Below are positions 41,560 through 53,077 of a DNA stretch of 64,000 nucleotides, in pieces. The stretch covers positions 206,501 through 270,500 of the forward strand of contig CAOLHI010002129.1 in assembly GCA_948474755.1 (NCBI GenBank). Direction: 5' to 3'. The stretch's first letter is position 1, and every line of letters starts with the position of its first letter. Both the position numbers and the translations under genes were made by a program. This DNA comes from Ctenosaura bakeri (taxonomy: Eukaryota > Chordata > Lepidosauria > Squamata > Iguanidae). The notes under the pieces are model-generated. The model made no database searches. It was not told where the DNA came from and saw only the letters and a program-made list of their open reading frames with translations.

Positions 41560-42402
41560 CACAGAGACTATCTCTGTCTTGTTTCAGTTTATTCGCCCTA
41601 TTCAGTCCATTAACCTGTCCAAGCACTTCTTCAACAGTATTAGAGAGAAAGGTGAGGGCAGAACAATAAGCCTCTCATCACCACCTCCTGGAGTCAGTCA
41701 TCTAAATAAGAGCAAATATACAGCCTCCTAATCCCTGTCCAGAAGGATGTCATGGCTGATGATGCCAATAGAAACTGAAAAGTCCAAGAGAACCAATAGA
41801 GTTGTAGAGTAGTCCCTCCACATTCACTAGGGTTAGGGGCACAGGACCCCTGTGAAAGTGAAAAAAACATGAATAACTCTAGGTCCTTCCAAACTATATT
41901 TAACACACACACACACATACACACACAGGTATGATCACCATATTTAACCCGCCATGGATTCCTTTGAGGCATCAAGGGTTCCTTCACAAGGCAGAAGTAC
42001 GTGGCTGGTAGGGCTTACTGCTACCTCCACTGCTGCCCCGCACCATTTTTAAGAGGGATTTACAAGCCCCATTCACAGTTTCTCAGTCTCACGAGGCTTG
42101 CAATCCCTATCAAAAATGGCATAGGGAAGCAGCAGAGGTGACAGCAAATAATCCGTGAATAATCAAATCTGCAAAAGTGAAACCCGCAAATGCGGAGGGC
42201 TGACTGTGTTTCCATTGTCCATATCTTACCTATAGGTTGTTACTGCACTGGACTAACCCAGGTACCTTCTGTTACAAATCCAGGCTTGAAACTAGATTGA
42301 AACAGATGTGGAAAACCAGCTTCATCCAAGAATGGTGGGAGCTGGTCAGCAACTTCTCCTTCCATCACTGTGCCCAGTAAGGGGATATTAGCAACTGGCC
42401 TA
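41560..42402 (-). mobile_element. L2 LINE reverse transcriptase, split by pogo MITE
   Basis: Minus-strand translation of 42207-42402 shows RPVANIPLLGTVME ... LDEAGFPHLFQSSFKP, and of 41560-41806 shows LLVLLDFSVSIGIISHDILL, the fingers and the first catalytic region of L2-clade RT. The usual catalytic Asp region is degenerate and stops are frequent. The 400-bp pogo-like element sits between the two parts; skipping it restores RT order. Confidence 0.75.
41807..42206. mobile_element. pogo/Tigger-like MITE inside L2
   Basis: Ends GAGTAGTCCCTCCACATTCA and AAATGCGGAGGGCTGACTG; left flank TA, right flank TG. Interior GGGGCACAGGACCCCTGTGA and AATAATCAAATCTGCAAAAG match 7362-7744. An (AC)n tract at 41903-41928 is internal. 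Confidence 0.8.
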
Positions 42403-42656
42403 GGCCATTTCTACACTACAACTATTACAGTGCTATTATTCCACTTTCAAAATCCTATGGAATTATGGGGTTTGTAGTTTACTGAAACCAAAGAGTTCTC
42501 TGGCTGAGAATTCTAAATGCCCCTCCCTAACCTGCAAATGCCAGGATTCCATAGGAGGTTGAAAGTAGAATAATACTACACTTGATCTTAGCCAAAAGGC
42601 CGAGAAGTGATGAAAGCAGAATAATAGCACTATAACTATGTAGTGCGGAAATGGCT
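42403..42656. mobile_element. Family A MITE (long centre) with CTA duplication
   Basis: Ends GGCCATTTCTACACTACAAC and TATGTAGTGCGGAAATGGCT, flanked by CTA at 42400-42402 and 42657-42659. Centre CAAAGAGTTCTCTGGCTGAG. The right arm is interrupted by a U2 snRNA fragment. Confidence 0.92.
42575..42611 (-). pseudogene. U2 snRNA 5'-end retropseudogene fragment
   Basis: The minus strand reads ATCACTTCTCGGCCTTTTGG then CTAAGATCAAGTGTAGT, i.e. the first 37 nucleotides of U2 snRNA with one difference (the CpG of ATCGCTTC is CA). That part of U2 includes the 5' end and the start of the branch-site recognition region. It is flanked by GAAAGTAGAATAAT (42561-42574) and GAAAGCAGAATAAT (42612-42625), a 14-bp duplication with one mismatch. 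No A tail is present. This is the structure known for 3'-truncated snRNA pseudogenes made by LINE-type reverse transcription. It cannot encode functional U2. Confidence 0.93.
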
Positions 42657-42659
42657 CTA

Positions 42660-43097
42660 GAGTCATTTTCACCTTCTGGATCCAGGTGAATGGACAATTC
42701 CCTCTCTCAGAAGAGACTATTTGGCTCATGGCTGGATGTTTCTTGAAGAAAAGATAATAAGGTTAGTGAAAGAAATTAAAACAGACAAGGCGAATCATTT
42801 GTTTGTTTTACAAAAACCTTTCTTGTTCTCCAAACAACAGTGCACTTCAGTTTTGGGTAGGAATAGACTGGGTTGCTTATGCTGTTTTGTGGAGCCCAGC
42901 CAGTTGGCAGTGGAAGTGGTCACACCAATTTAGGGCAGCTCTCAGTCCATGGCTTCTAGTGAATTGTCAACCCAGTCATTTTTCTGTTGTTTTTTTTAAG
43001 GGCATAACTAGCTGGTCCACAATGGGGGTGCAAACTGAAGGAGTGATTCTTCCTAGTTAGATGTATCTTTCTTACATCCCAATAAATATCAGTTTTA
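42660..43097. other. Unassigned stretch
   Basis: No repeat family or gene recognised. Confidence 0.4.
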
Positions 43098-43720
43098 AAG
43101 GCACAAAGTCCCATCCATCTGATCTTTGAAAGTAAACATGGTCTGGCTAGTACTTGGATGAGAGATGACCAACAAATATCAGATGCTATAGGCTATATTT
43201 CAGAGGAAGGAACTGTCGGAACTGTTTCAGAGGCCCTTTCCGCACCTTACAGGATCCTGGTGGTGTCCTGCGGGGATCTCGGCAGAGCCTCTGCCCAGAG
43301 GGAAGTATGGCAGGAATGCTCCTCTCCACACTGGCTACCTGAGGGAATGCAGGAGGTGTGATGGCCACGCCTCTTGCTTCTTCAGCACAGCCATGCACTG
43401 TCCCAGGGTGTGTTGTGGCAGTAAGTGCAGCCTTTGCACTTCCTGACCCTCCACACACCAGGTAAGTGAGGGAGGGTGGTGCAATTGCCAGTCATTGATG
43501 GGGAGAACCCGTCAATGATTTGCAGTATAATTGTACTTGCAGGGGATGGGAAAATGACAAACCTGGACGACATCGTGCACAAGTGTCATCTGGGTTCCAT
43601 CTTTCTCCTGTTCCCAGTGTGGGATGATGACATCCTGTGGAAAGGGCCTGAATATTCTTTGCTTAAAAAACCCCAATGAAATTCATGGGATCACCATGAA
43701 GCAACTTGAAGGCACACAGA
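43098..43720 (+). mobile_element. 5S-SINE split by a family D-type MITE
   Basis: Head part 43098-43231: AAGTCCCATCCATCTGATCT, AGTACTTGGATGAGAGATGA, ATATCAGATGCTATAGGCTA, TTTCAGAGGAAGGAACTG. The tail resumes after the MITE at 43649: GAATATTCTTTGCTTAAAAA, CAATGAAATTCATGGGATCA, AGCAACTTGAAGGCACACAG. The joined order is that of an ordinary 5S-SINE. Confidence 0.85.
43232..43648. mobile_element. MITE with GGCCCTTTCCGCAC ends inside 5S-SINE
   Basis: Ends GGCCCTTTCCGCACC and TGTGGAAAGGGCC; flanks AGA and TGA. Interior shares GTCATTGATGGGGAGAACCC / GTCAATGATTTGCAGT and GACATCCTGTG with 50328-50730, so the two form one subfamily. Confidence 0.88.
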
Positions 43721-44805
43721 CACACAGACACACACAAATACACAGTAGCTGTTATTTTTACTTTTAAAAAGTCTGTATATGTTAAATGTGAAGAGTCCTA
43801 CTAGATGAGATTTTTTACTATGCAATCCTACCTCCTCGTTCATGGAAGTTTACAGGCAATCAAGACCCTGTTGTCTCCAATAAGCAGTCTTCCTGTGCTT
43901 CTGAATGGTTTGTTCCACCTCTCACCCCCACGCTGGAACTCAAACATGCTGGTGAATGACTCCACAGTTTTAATCCTAAGAGTACATCATTGTTGAAGTT
44001 TTGTTGCTTGATTTGGTTTTGCAGACCACATTTGGAAATGGTAGGAAGGAGATATATAGGAATCCTTTAAAGTAAATTAATATAAATAAATACATTGTCC
44101 TCATGTGGTTGTTTGTTTATTTTTTTCTCCTTTTCATGAGCTCTTGTTTAGTTGAAATGCAAGAATTGATCACAGAAGGCTCATGTTCCCATTGGCTTCA
44201 AAGAAACAACAACTTAGGAGGAGTGTAGGTTTCATGAAACAAGGTGAGTTGTGATTGTGATTCACAAATGGGAAGAAGCTTTTGAGAAAGAGACAAAAAG
44301 AGTTTCTGTTTGTCTCTGAATTTACATCCCTTTGTTGGTATCATGAGTTTTGGAAGTTCTAAGATCACATGTGAGTAAACTGGTCCGGCGAAACTTTGCC
44401 CTGCATGCCTTGGCACAGGATTTCCTGGTCCCATGTAAGTGGCTAGGTTTTCAAAGGTATGCTTCATGCTGAGGAAAGGGATTTATTCATTAGAGAAGCA
44501 GAATTCATTTCTTTGCAGCAAGAGACTTCCTCATGAAAGTTATCTTCAAAACCCCTTTAACGGGAGAACAGGCACTAATCTGTTCCCATTTGTAGCATCC
44601 TCATATTCCTTGACAGAACTCAGAGCAATATAATTTTTAATGATTTTTTTTCCCAAACCATCAGGACAGGTTTTGTAACACTTGTTTGAGATGTATGTGT
44701 CCCCTGTTTTACAAGTGTTAGACTGCTGGAGTTCAACTTCTAACATTCTCACAGTCATCAAAAAGAACTTGATATTCACACAATATCACTAGCAAATGTA
44801 ATTAT
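43721..44805. other. Unassigned CpG-poor stretch
   Basis: CA-containing start (43716-43735), otherwise no repeat or gene recognised. Confidence 0.4.
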
Positions 44806-44959
44806 GGACATTCCCACACTAATGGTTATAGTGCTATTACTCCACTTTCAACATCCTATGGAATCCTTAAAGGCCCCTCCCTAAACTGCAGACCTCAGGA
44901 TTCCATAGGATGTTGGAAGTAGAATAACAGCACTATAACACTTTAGTGTGGAAATAGCC
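44806..44959. mobile_element. Family A MITE, aged
   Basis: GGACATTCCCACACTAATGG and TTAGTGTGGAAATAGCC; arms CAACATCCTATGGAATCC and GGATTCCATAGGATGTTGGA. CpGs lost at both ends. Confidence 0.88.
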
Positions 44960-45027
44960 CACCTTTTAGGAACTGTGGATGAGAAAGTGCGTTGGCTTTA
45001 GTGGGACTGTCATCAATTACTGACTGG

Positions 45028-45120
45028 CAGAGCTTGGAAAAGTTCTTTTTTTAATTACAATTCCCACAACTGAGGGTTCTGGAAGCTGTAGTCCAAAAAA
45101 GGAACTTTTTGAAGCTCAGT
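45028..45120. mobile_element. Family E foldback
   Basis: GAGCTTGGAAAAGTTCTTTT, TTACAATTCCCACAACTGAG, GGAAGCTGTAGTCCAAAAAA, GGAACTTTTTGAAGCTC: outer ends are inverted copies. Confidence 0.65.
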
Positions 45121-46995
45121 TAAGAGGGATAACTGTGGGACATGTTCACCTTTCTCACTGATCCCACATGCTGAGTGAGAAAGTCCATTGTTCACAACCC
45201 CAGCTGTTCCCAGGCTGTTGACCCCCACATAACAAGTTGTACTTTGGAAAGAAGAGAGAAATCAAATTATTGCTGCCCTCTTGTTTTGTGTGTTTTAGAA
45301 AGTCATGTTCAGGGTGGGGTAACATGGAGGCAGCGCAACCCTAGGGAGGCAAGAACACACCACATCAAAGCTTTGTTTGGATCTCAAGCCAGCTTGCACA
45401 GTTAGAGATTGTCAACCCTCTGCAAGGCGTTCTTAACTTGAGAGTTCAGCCCTGTGGTTCTGACTCAGCAGCCAACATTTTCCTCCAGAGCTGTTCAGCA
45501 TAAATCAAGCTTTCAAAACACCCTTCAAAATTGGAATGAAGGAGGAGATCTTTCTTGATGTCCTGCCCAGAGAGAGTGGGTGAACAGGCTTAACAAAAAA
45601 GGGGGTGGGGAATAGGAAGGGCTAGACTTTCTACTTGAACTGCACTTCCACATTCCAAATCTTGTCTTCCCATTAAATGTAATCAACTGTCAAAGAAGCT
45701 TGATACGTCTGCCTCCAAGTTTGCACAGATAATTTACAAATTTCATTAATACATTTGGCTTTTTAATGTAAAAATCATTTACTGAAAGGTAACAAGCCCT
45801 GAATTCCCATCAGTCTCTGATTTGCCCACATATTTCAGGGGTAAAATAGGGGTTGGAGTGAGTGGCAAGCCCATCAATAACTCTGGCAATGTCAAGGACT
45901 TTTTAACTCACCTTTCTTTTCTATTCTTCCTTGGATAATGATCATGTGTTTGTTTCAATGTTAAACAAAGGCAGGGTTGTTATCTCTGATCACAGGGAAA
46001 TACACATGTTTTTCATTGTTTCCTAGCTGTTGTCTCAGGGCAAGTATCCAAATACGATAACCCAATTTCTTGCATATGAGGGATCTTTCTCATATAAAAA
46101 GGAGAAACAGGTACCACGTTCTGGTATGCTGTGGGACATGAGAAAAGCTTAGAATTAATTGTTTTCTGGCTATGATCTGCCATACTTTGTTGAAGGGTGA
46201 TGCAAGCTGAGGGATTCTGGAAGCTGTAGTCAAAAAGCAGCATTCCAAGATCTATGGTTTGATGTTCTTGTGTACATTGTTCCTAAAAATCTGTGAACAT
46301 GCTGTGTGGAGTATACAAGCCAGCAGCCTTCAAAGAGTTAAGCTGAACTAGGTTCAGTCTCCTGAATTTTTACTAAGATCTATATGGTACATTAAAGCTA
46401 TGAATCTTATTAATAGCCACATAAAAATAAAAGGGAAATTAGAACCTTATGAGAAGTTCTTTTGTGTGCACATGGCAAGGGCATCGCTGTCCAGGAAACC
46501 TTGCCAAAAACTCCTAGCTTCCCCTCCACCCTATGCAAAGTCTCTGCTTTTTTTAAAAAAAGCTCTACTTTTTCATTTTTTTTAAAAAAAAAATAGTTTC
46601 CAAATATGGATTTCAGTATTTCCATCCTTCAACTCCATTAATCCAGGCATATTGTGAACTTTCAAGAATTATATATGGGGCAACTGGTTCACCTGACAGA
46701 ACTGACAAACAGTTTTGTCTTGTGGATAAAACATAGATATGAAAGATTGGTAGTTGGGATTTGGAAGGATATGAAAAGAGGTGCTTTAGGTTCCATTTCC
46801 TGGGATACACCAATGGCTTTGGTTGGAATTTGTGTGCAACACAGGTATGAGTGAACCAGACAATTCTCCTCAGCCCTAGACAGCATGGCTGGCTGTCAGT
46901 GATCTAGTGGGCCATGCATTTCTCATCCTCAATGTATCCAGTATCAGCAGTGCGTTGGGGTATTATCCAACAATAATTAACATATTTGCACCTTC
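45121..46995. other. Unassigned CpG-poor stretch
   Basis: An E-type arm at 46200-46240 (GAGGGATTCTGGAAGCTGTA). A and T runs near 46550-46595. No gene recognised. Confidence 0.4.
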
Positions 46996-47478
46996 TTCCC
47001 ACCTTTCTGTAAAGAGTGTATGCAACTGTGTTTTCCTCCAGAAGACTTCTGCCTCCTGATGAGATTTTCCTTTATTCCCCAGATTCCTAGCATCGTAGAG
47101 AGTAAGACAGTGAAAACTGATCACACCTAAAACTCTTAAATTTGCTGTGTTCTCATTTCCCTGGTAACATTGCCTGCTCCCCTCCCCCACATTGCGGGAT
47201 GGCTAGATCCTGGCCTAAATCCTGCTATTAGTCCTGATTAGAATAGGCCCATTGAATCAATGGGATTTACCTATGTGTTCCGTCATCATTTGATAATTAA
47301 TGAATGAGTTTATGCTAACTGGGACTTAGCCAATAGGATGTGAGCTACTATTTCAGAATGCTCAGCTGAAGTTTTGACTTACTGCAAACTGAAGTGTTGA
47401 GTTACTCGATGCTAGAAATTAGGGGACTGAAGGAAAATGAGGGAGCAAAAGTCTTATGGGGGGGCAGGTATTGTCCTT
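46996..47478. mobile_element. Family C foldback with family H insert
   Basis: Left arm GATGAGATTTTCCTTTATTC, CCCAGATTCCTAGCATCGTA, GTAAGACAGTGAAAACTGAT; right arm AAGTGTTGAGTTACTCGATG, CTAGAAATTAGGGGACTGAA, GGAAAATGAGGGAGC. The central 47205-47345 is family H sequence (GGCCTAAATCCTGCTATTAG ... AATGGGATTTACCTATG). Confidence 0.6.
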
Positions 47479-47547
47479 ATTTTACTCAGCATAGCTACAC
47501 GCCTGCACTTGACTGATTCTCAGACTGCAACCAAGAAGTTGTTGCCA

Positions 47548-47740
47548 TGTGGCTTCAAGTAATTTCTGACTCATGGAGGCCCTAAGGTGAACCTACCATG
47601 AGGTTTTCTTGGCAAGATTTCTTCAGAGGGCTGAGAGAGCATGACTAACACAAAGTCACCCAGTGGCTTTCCATGCTGAGCAGGGATTTGAAACCTGGCC
47701 TCCAGAGTCTTAGTGCAACACTTAGACTTCTACACCTGAC
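47548..47740 (-). mobile_element. tRNA-derived SINE
   Basis: Plus-strand complement: GGCTTCAAGTAATTTCTGAC, ACCATGAGGTTTTCTTGGCA, GAGGGCTGAGAGAGCATGAC, AAGTCACCCAGTGGCTTTCC, GGATTTGAAACCTGGCCTCC (box B region), TTAGACTTCTACACCTGA. CpGs mostly lost, in contrast to copies at 16-25 kb. Confidence 0.88.
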
Positions 47741-48638
47741 CTGGTTTTAATTCCAAGGAGCTCTGGTTCCAATTCCCCTCTCAGTGTGTGCTTTGTCCCC
47801 ACATTCTGGAATGAAGACAAAAGCCAATATGTTGTGGTTTAAGGGATACGGCATTTTTAGCTTGAACTAAAATGAACACCCAATTTCTCCAACATTCTTA
47901 ACTTGCTTTCCATTCCTATTGCTGAATCAAGAGTGTATAAATAGTAAAATTCTGGGCACACAGATACTACATGACTATCATGTTTGAAAGTCCCAGTCAT
48001 TTGGTAACAGAAATGGGAACATTGCACAGAGTCCTCCTGTTCCCCTGCCAAAACAAATGATGATTGGTGCTGCCAAAATGGAAGCACCAACCAGATGTTT
48101 GAGAGGAAGTGGTGGAAGTGGTTGAAATCTGCATCTCCAACCCATTAGCTCATGTGCGGATTTCTGGGTTAGGGCACTAGTCAAATGTGTGTGCATTCAT
48201 GTGCATACAAATAAATGCACCTTGTTTACATTCTGCAAGAATAAATCTGTACCTGAGTTTGCTGCATGCTACAGTCTGATTTTTTTTTTAAAGGTGGTCT
48301 TTTTCACTGTGGTGGGACATTGTGCCATGATGCTGGGCAATTTTTCCTTCTGCAGCTCTCAGCACATTTTGGTGCTGACCTTCCTTAATTTAGGCAGATT
48401 TTACACAATTCTTCTGGTTTAGGGGTAGGTTGTGGAGAAAAATATAGTGAAAATCTTGCAATTTTTGGTCACCCCAAAATAGGGTCCATGGGCTATTGGA
48501 TACAATTGTAGCAATATTTACTATAATTTAAATAGAAATGCATCTCACCATAATGGAGCAGTCTGTGGCCACTTGATTGGCATGTCTGCTTAGTCTGCTG
48601 CACAGATTCTAACTTGACGGACAAAGTCAAGGCTCCTG
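47741..48638. other. Unassigned CpG-poor stretch
   Basis: No repeat family or gene recognised. Confidence 0.4.
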
Positions 48639-48862
48639 GGGCCCTTTCACACCGTATAGTTATAACACTATGATTCTACTTTAACTGCCATGGCAATCTC
48701 CTATGGGATCCTGGGGTTTACCATTTGAAGAGGCACTAGAATCCCCTGGCTGAGAATTCTAAATACAGTTCCCTAAATTGCAAACCCCAGGATCCCACAG
48801 GATGTTACCATGTCAGTTAAAGTGAGAAGACAGCATTATAATTGTGTGGTCCGAAAGGCCCT
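48639..48862. mobile_element. Family B foldback, best copy
   Basis: Ends GGGCCCTTTCACACCGTATA and GTGTGGTCCGAAAGGCCC. Arms TCTACTTTAACTGCCATGGC and ACCATGTCAGTTAAAGTGAG; centre CCCCTGGCTGAGAATTCTAA. The terminus is close to families A and D, which ties B to the same transposition machinery. Confidence 0.85.
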
Positions 48863-49044
48863 CTTGTCTGCCTTCTTATGGTTCTTTGTCTTTAAACTAG
48901 ATTTGGAGTTGACAGACCCTCAAAGAGAACAGAAATGGGTGAAAGGCAGATTGGAATTCTAACTTAGATCCCTAGGTAATTTTTTTCTGAGTCACAACTA
49001 TTTGGCAATGCCAAAACCAAAAATAACTTTTGCCTAAATTCATG
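48863..49044. other. Unassigned stretch
   Basis: No repeat family or gene recognised. Confidence 0.35.
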
Positions 49045-49192
49045 TTGAAGGTTTGAAAGGAGACAAAGCTCCATGAACTATATGATGGTCAATACCTTTT
49101 ATTTCATAAAAAGCACCTGTGCTTTTTATGAAATAAAAGTTACTGACTATCATACAGTGCATGGAGCTTTGTGTCCTTTCAATCCTTCACTA
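49045..49192. repeat. 150-bp palindrome of unknown family
   Basis: GTTGAAGGTTTGAAAGGAGA, CAAAGCTCCATGAACTATAT and TTTATTTCATAAAAAGCAC are mirrored by GTGCTTTTTATGAAATAAAA, CATACAGTGCATGGAGCTTT, GTGTCCTTTCAATCCTTCAC. No other copy in the window. Confidence 0.8.
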
Positions 49193-50324
49193 TGAATGCA
49201 TGCTTTCCAGTTATTTGTTTTTGTTCCTGCCTAAATTCATATGTCAAGATCAGGAAAATATGGGGTAATCAGGCACAGGAAAGGTGAAAGCTCAGTTTGT
49301 GGTCCTGATGCATGCAGAGGCACCATGTTTTTGAATTTGAAGAATATGTCTTTTGCATCTGGCTCTAGCTAGTGGATCCTGGGGTTCTAGGAATGATAAA
49401 AGGGTCTAAGTGGGAGTAGAACTAGAAAATTCGAGATGCCTGAGGTCTGCACACCCTGGAGTATAAGGCACCTTCAACTAAAGTCCTGTTCCCAGAAAGC
49501 CCCTCAATAAGAAGCCTGTCTCTTCTAAAGTAGGACACATGGCCATCCAACATCGTTATACTTTGGATCATAACGAAGATCTGAGCAGCTGCTGCAGGGA
49601 TTGCTAAGTGACTGGCAAAGGCAATCTCTTTTGCTGCTGGCCTGCAAGATTGACAGGGCTTTGCACATGTTTACAGTGTGGGACAGTAGAGTGAGAGTGG
49701 CAGGTGCCACACCAGCAGTGATTAGTCCAGCAGATGGGAGGCTGGCACTGGAATGTGGTTGCATGTCAAAGGTATTATTTACTGAGCTCTCACATTTGTC
49801 AGGTCTGGAGATGACATCTTATTAAAGCCTTGTAACAGGACTACATACTTTTTATGTCCAGAGGCTAAGGAAGGGAATGACTAATGAGTGTTAAAAAACT
49901 GCAGGAGGAGAGCCATCTTTTTTTAAAATAATTAAAATTCATTAGTTTTTCCATAACTGTGAATTAAACTTTTTAGCCAAATAGGGTTTGCTGGTCTGTG
50001 GATAGATCTTACAAAAAAACTGTATTGTGATTAGTGATCAGTTTATAAGATGTAACGAGTGAGCAACATCAAGATGGTTAGCAGGAGCAACTCAGGAGCT
50101 CCCTGAGGATGTATATACACTGAAGATGCTATTTTTTGGTCCATCACTCCCAGAATCCTCCAGCTATAGTCACTGGGGGCTGTAGTTCAAAACAGAAGCT
50201 TATCAGTGTGGAAATGCATACTTCATTGCTTTATCATCCGTCTCTCTCAGCCTCCTGTAGTATATCTCACGTCCAACTCTATATGGGCTAAGAAACAGCC
50301 TTGGTTTGGACATAAGCCAAAGTC
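49193..50324. other. Unassigned stretch
   Basis: An E-type arm occurs at 50140-50205 (CACTCCCAGAATCCTCCAGC, GGGGGCTGTAGTTCAAAACA). No gene recognised. Confidence 0.4.
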
Positions 50325-50327
50325 TTA

Positions 50328-50730
50328 GGCCCTTTCTGCAGCTTTCCTTATTCCACAGACATCTGGTGCATGTCCCAGTGTTGTCTCTGCTCAGAGGGGA
50401 GCATGACAGGCTGCCTCCATGAATGGAGGAAGTGCAATGGTGCTGTCTCTTCCTTCTGCAGCACAGTGGGGTACTGTCTGAGGCTGCGCTGGGGCAGGAA
50501 ACACACCCATTGCACTTCTAGGACCTCTGCACATCATGTAAGTGTGGATAGGCAGTGAGAGAGCTGCCTGTCATTGATGAGGAAAACCTGTCAATGATTT
50601 GTGGTGCGATTGTGCCACCTGGGGATGGGAGAAGGACAGAACTCCAATGACATCATCCAGAACCATTGTCTGGGTCTCCTCCCATCCCCAGTCCCCCAGT
50701 CAGGAACAATGACATCCTGTGTAAAGGGTC
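50328..50730. mobile_element. MITE of the 43232 subfamily, TTA duplication
   Basis: Ends GGCCCTTTCTGCAG and GTAAAGGGTC, flanked by TTA at 50325-50327 and 50731-50733. Interior GTCATTGATGAGGAAAACCT, GTCAATGATTTGTGGTGCGA, ATGACATCCTGTG shared with 43232-43648. CpGs largely decayed. Confidence 0.92.
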
Positions 50731-50935
50731 TTACTTTATCAGGAGCCAGAAAGCAGTATGCACTTGCTATCCACTCATGTGTGAAAAACCAAAGGCTGGG
50801 CCTTTTGTATTTTTACTGGCTTGGCAAAAACAAAAGTCTTTTAGCACCAGTTTATCAAAGTAGCTGATACAGAACATTATTCTTCCAGCCTAATTTGCAC
50901 AAGGCTGCTGAACCTCCTCAATACATATTATCCTG

Positions 50936-51323
50936 GGCCCTTTCCACTTGGCATTTTCCATGAGAAAGGGTGCTTGGAGCATTGCACAATTGTGAGGAGT
51001 GGTCTGCACGACATGCTCACAATTGTGTGATACTCCAGGGGCCGGCAGAGGCCAGTCGCGCACCTTTTCATTTTCAGCTGGAAGCCAAAAATGGTACATG
51101 ATTGCACATTGCTCCCGGGCCCTGCATGCACTTACCTTGCATGTTGAGCCTCTGGAGCCACGCTGCTTCCAGGCTGCACTGCGGAAGGAAGAGGCGGGGC
51201 TCTCATGCGAGCAGGCAGCTCGTGTGGAGCTGAAGCAGCAGGGACGCGAGAGCCTCTCACCAGAGGCTGCTCACGTGATCCCTGCACCCCAGCGCCAGAA
51301 AAAGGTAAGGTGCAGAAAGGGCC
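50936..51323. mobile_element. Family D MITE, CTG duplication
   Basis: Ends GGCCCTTTCCACTTGGC and AAGGTGCAGAAAGGGCC, flanked by CTG at 50933-50935 and 51324-51326. Hairpin GAGCATTGCACAATTGTGAG / CTCACAATTGTGTGATACTC. Interior TTTTCATTTTCAGCTGGAAG, TGCACATTGCTCCCGGGCCC, GGAAGAGGCGGGGCTCTC matches 53202-53611. Confidence 0.93.
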
Positions 51324-51326
51324 CTG

Positions 51327-53077
51327 GATATGTCATGAGTTTCTTCATTTGTGCCTTGGTCTTTCAAGTTCTGTTTTAGCTTGGCATTCTCTGATCTGTC
51401 TCTGAAGTACTGATTATAAAGTTGGATGGAATGCATAAAAAAAGCTACCTTAAAAAACAAACATAAACTAGAAAGACCACTAAATCTGATTCCTTTCAGT
51501 ATGGAAAACAATATGACCATCCCTTTTGCTTCTTCTTGACTTTCATAGAGCAGACCTAATGCTCTTGCTGACCTTGTTCTCATCCACTTTCTTGACTAAT
51601 GTCTCCAACACTTAAAAACACCACAGTTGGCACATTCCAGTCACTGACCCCTCACACACGTAAATATTTGCCTTTAAACTTGCATCTGAAAAAGTGCTGA
51701 AACATCCCATGTCACAGTCTTGGCCATACCTCCATAAAACCAGCAGTTCCATCTTTGCCTAGGGCTGGTTCCCTTAACACTAATCAACATGCCTCTGCAC
51801 ACACAAACACCATTTATTCTCCTACCTTCATCTCTACATCCTCATCCTCCTGTAGCATGACCCCTGGGTGCAAGAATGGAGTAATGTAAAGGTCTCAGAT
51901 ATCTGCCAGATGAAACAATGATCAATTCAGCAGTATATCTTCCTCCCTCACATTCCTTTGTCCTAATGGCTTGCCTTTTTATTCCCCCACTCTTCATTTT
52001 CATGCACAAATATTGACATAATCCACCTTGCAATGCTCTTTCTTTCTCCCTCCCTCTCTCTTAAAAAATCTGATACTTTTAGGTTATTTAACCCTTTTCT
52101 TATTTGATGTTATTTGTTTTCGAATGGTATGAAAGAGCAAGGTCCATTTAGACATGCATGCAGTTGCAAAAATGTCTGCCAGCTCCTCTTCATTGTGTGT
52201 AGCATAGCAGGAGATGGGGCTTTTGTTTGATCCTGTTCAGCTATTGCTAAAGGACAAATTGGAGAGAGAAACTGAAACAGAGGCACAATTGTTAGAGACA
52301 AACAGTGTTTTTAATGTGACTCCATACATATCAGCTGTGAATATTTCACTGCCATGTTAAGGCAAATATTTCCCTTCCTGGTGGCTGGTTACTCACCTCT
52401 GTGCACCAAAAAGTGGAAAAATTATTTGTTAAAATGCATCGATTTTCACATACCTGCTCATAGAAAACATCCCCATCTTCCAGAGAGGATACCCATCTAC
52501 AGGTGGGGAATTCTTGAAGTGGTAGTCTCCAAAAGTAACCTCTGTAAGCTATAATATACACTGTTGTTCTCTCTTCTTTTGCCTTTCATCCACCAGACCA
52601 CAGTAACAAAGCTAACTGCCCCTATTCTGAAATAGATCCTCTTCTCTACATATTGATTCATCCATCCCTACTTAGATACGTCACTGGAATTGAGAGGCCA
52701 AGATGTATTGGGCTAACTGAAACCAATATTATTGCCACATTGCTTTCCTTGATAATAATAATAAAATATAAAGATGTTGACAGTATTGTTTATGAGAGCA
52801 AGTGGTCTAAGGCCTCTTGCCTAGAGGATAAACTTTCTGTTTTAGGATGATAAAATATTCTTCCACCATGGATATCTTCCACTGAACATGGCATACTAAC
52901 TTGCTGTGTGGTCAATATAGCCAGTGCTGCATCTGTCAGCTATCTGAACTTGCAGGAGCCAACACTGGTTAAACACCCAATATACAAGGACTTCAGGGAC
53001 TAGAGATGTAGGAACAACGTTTAATGAATATTTGGAGATATCCTCAAGGAGATGGGATTACAAGAAAAGCCCACTGT
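51327..53077. other. Unassigned CpG-poor stretch
   Basis: E-type arm near 52515-52550 (TTCTTGAAGTGGTAGTCTCC, AAAAGTAACCTC). No gene recognised in 1.7 kb. Confidence 0.4.

Noticed and set aside
42574..42611. Functional U2 snRNA gene
   Set aside because: Only the first 37 nt are present, with no Sm site, no 3' stem-loops and no upstream snRNA promoter elements.
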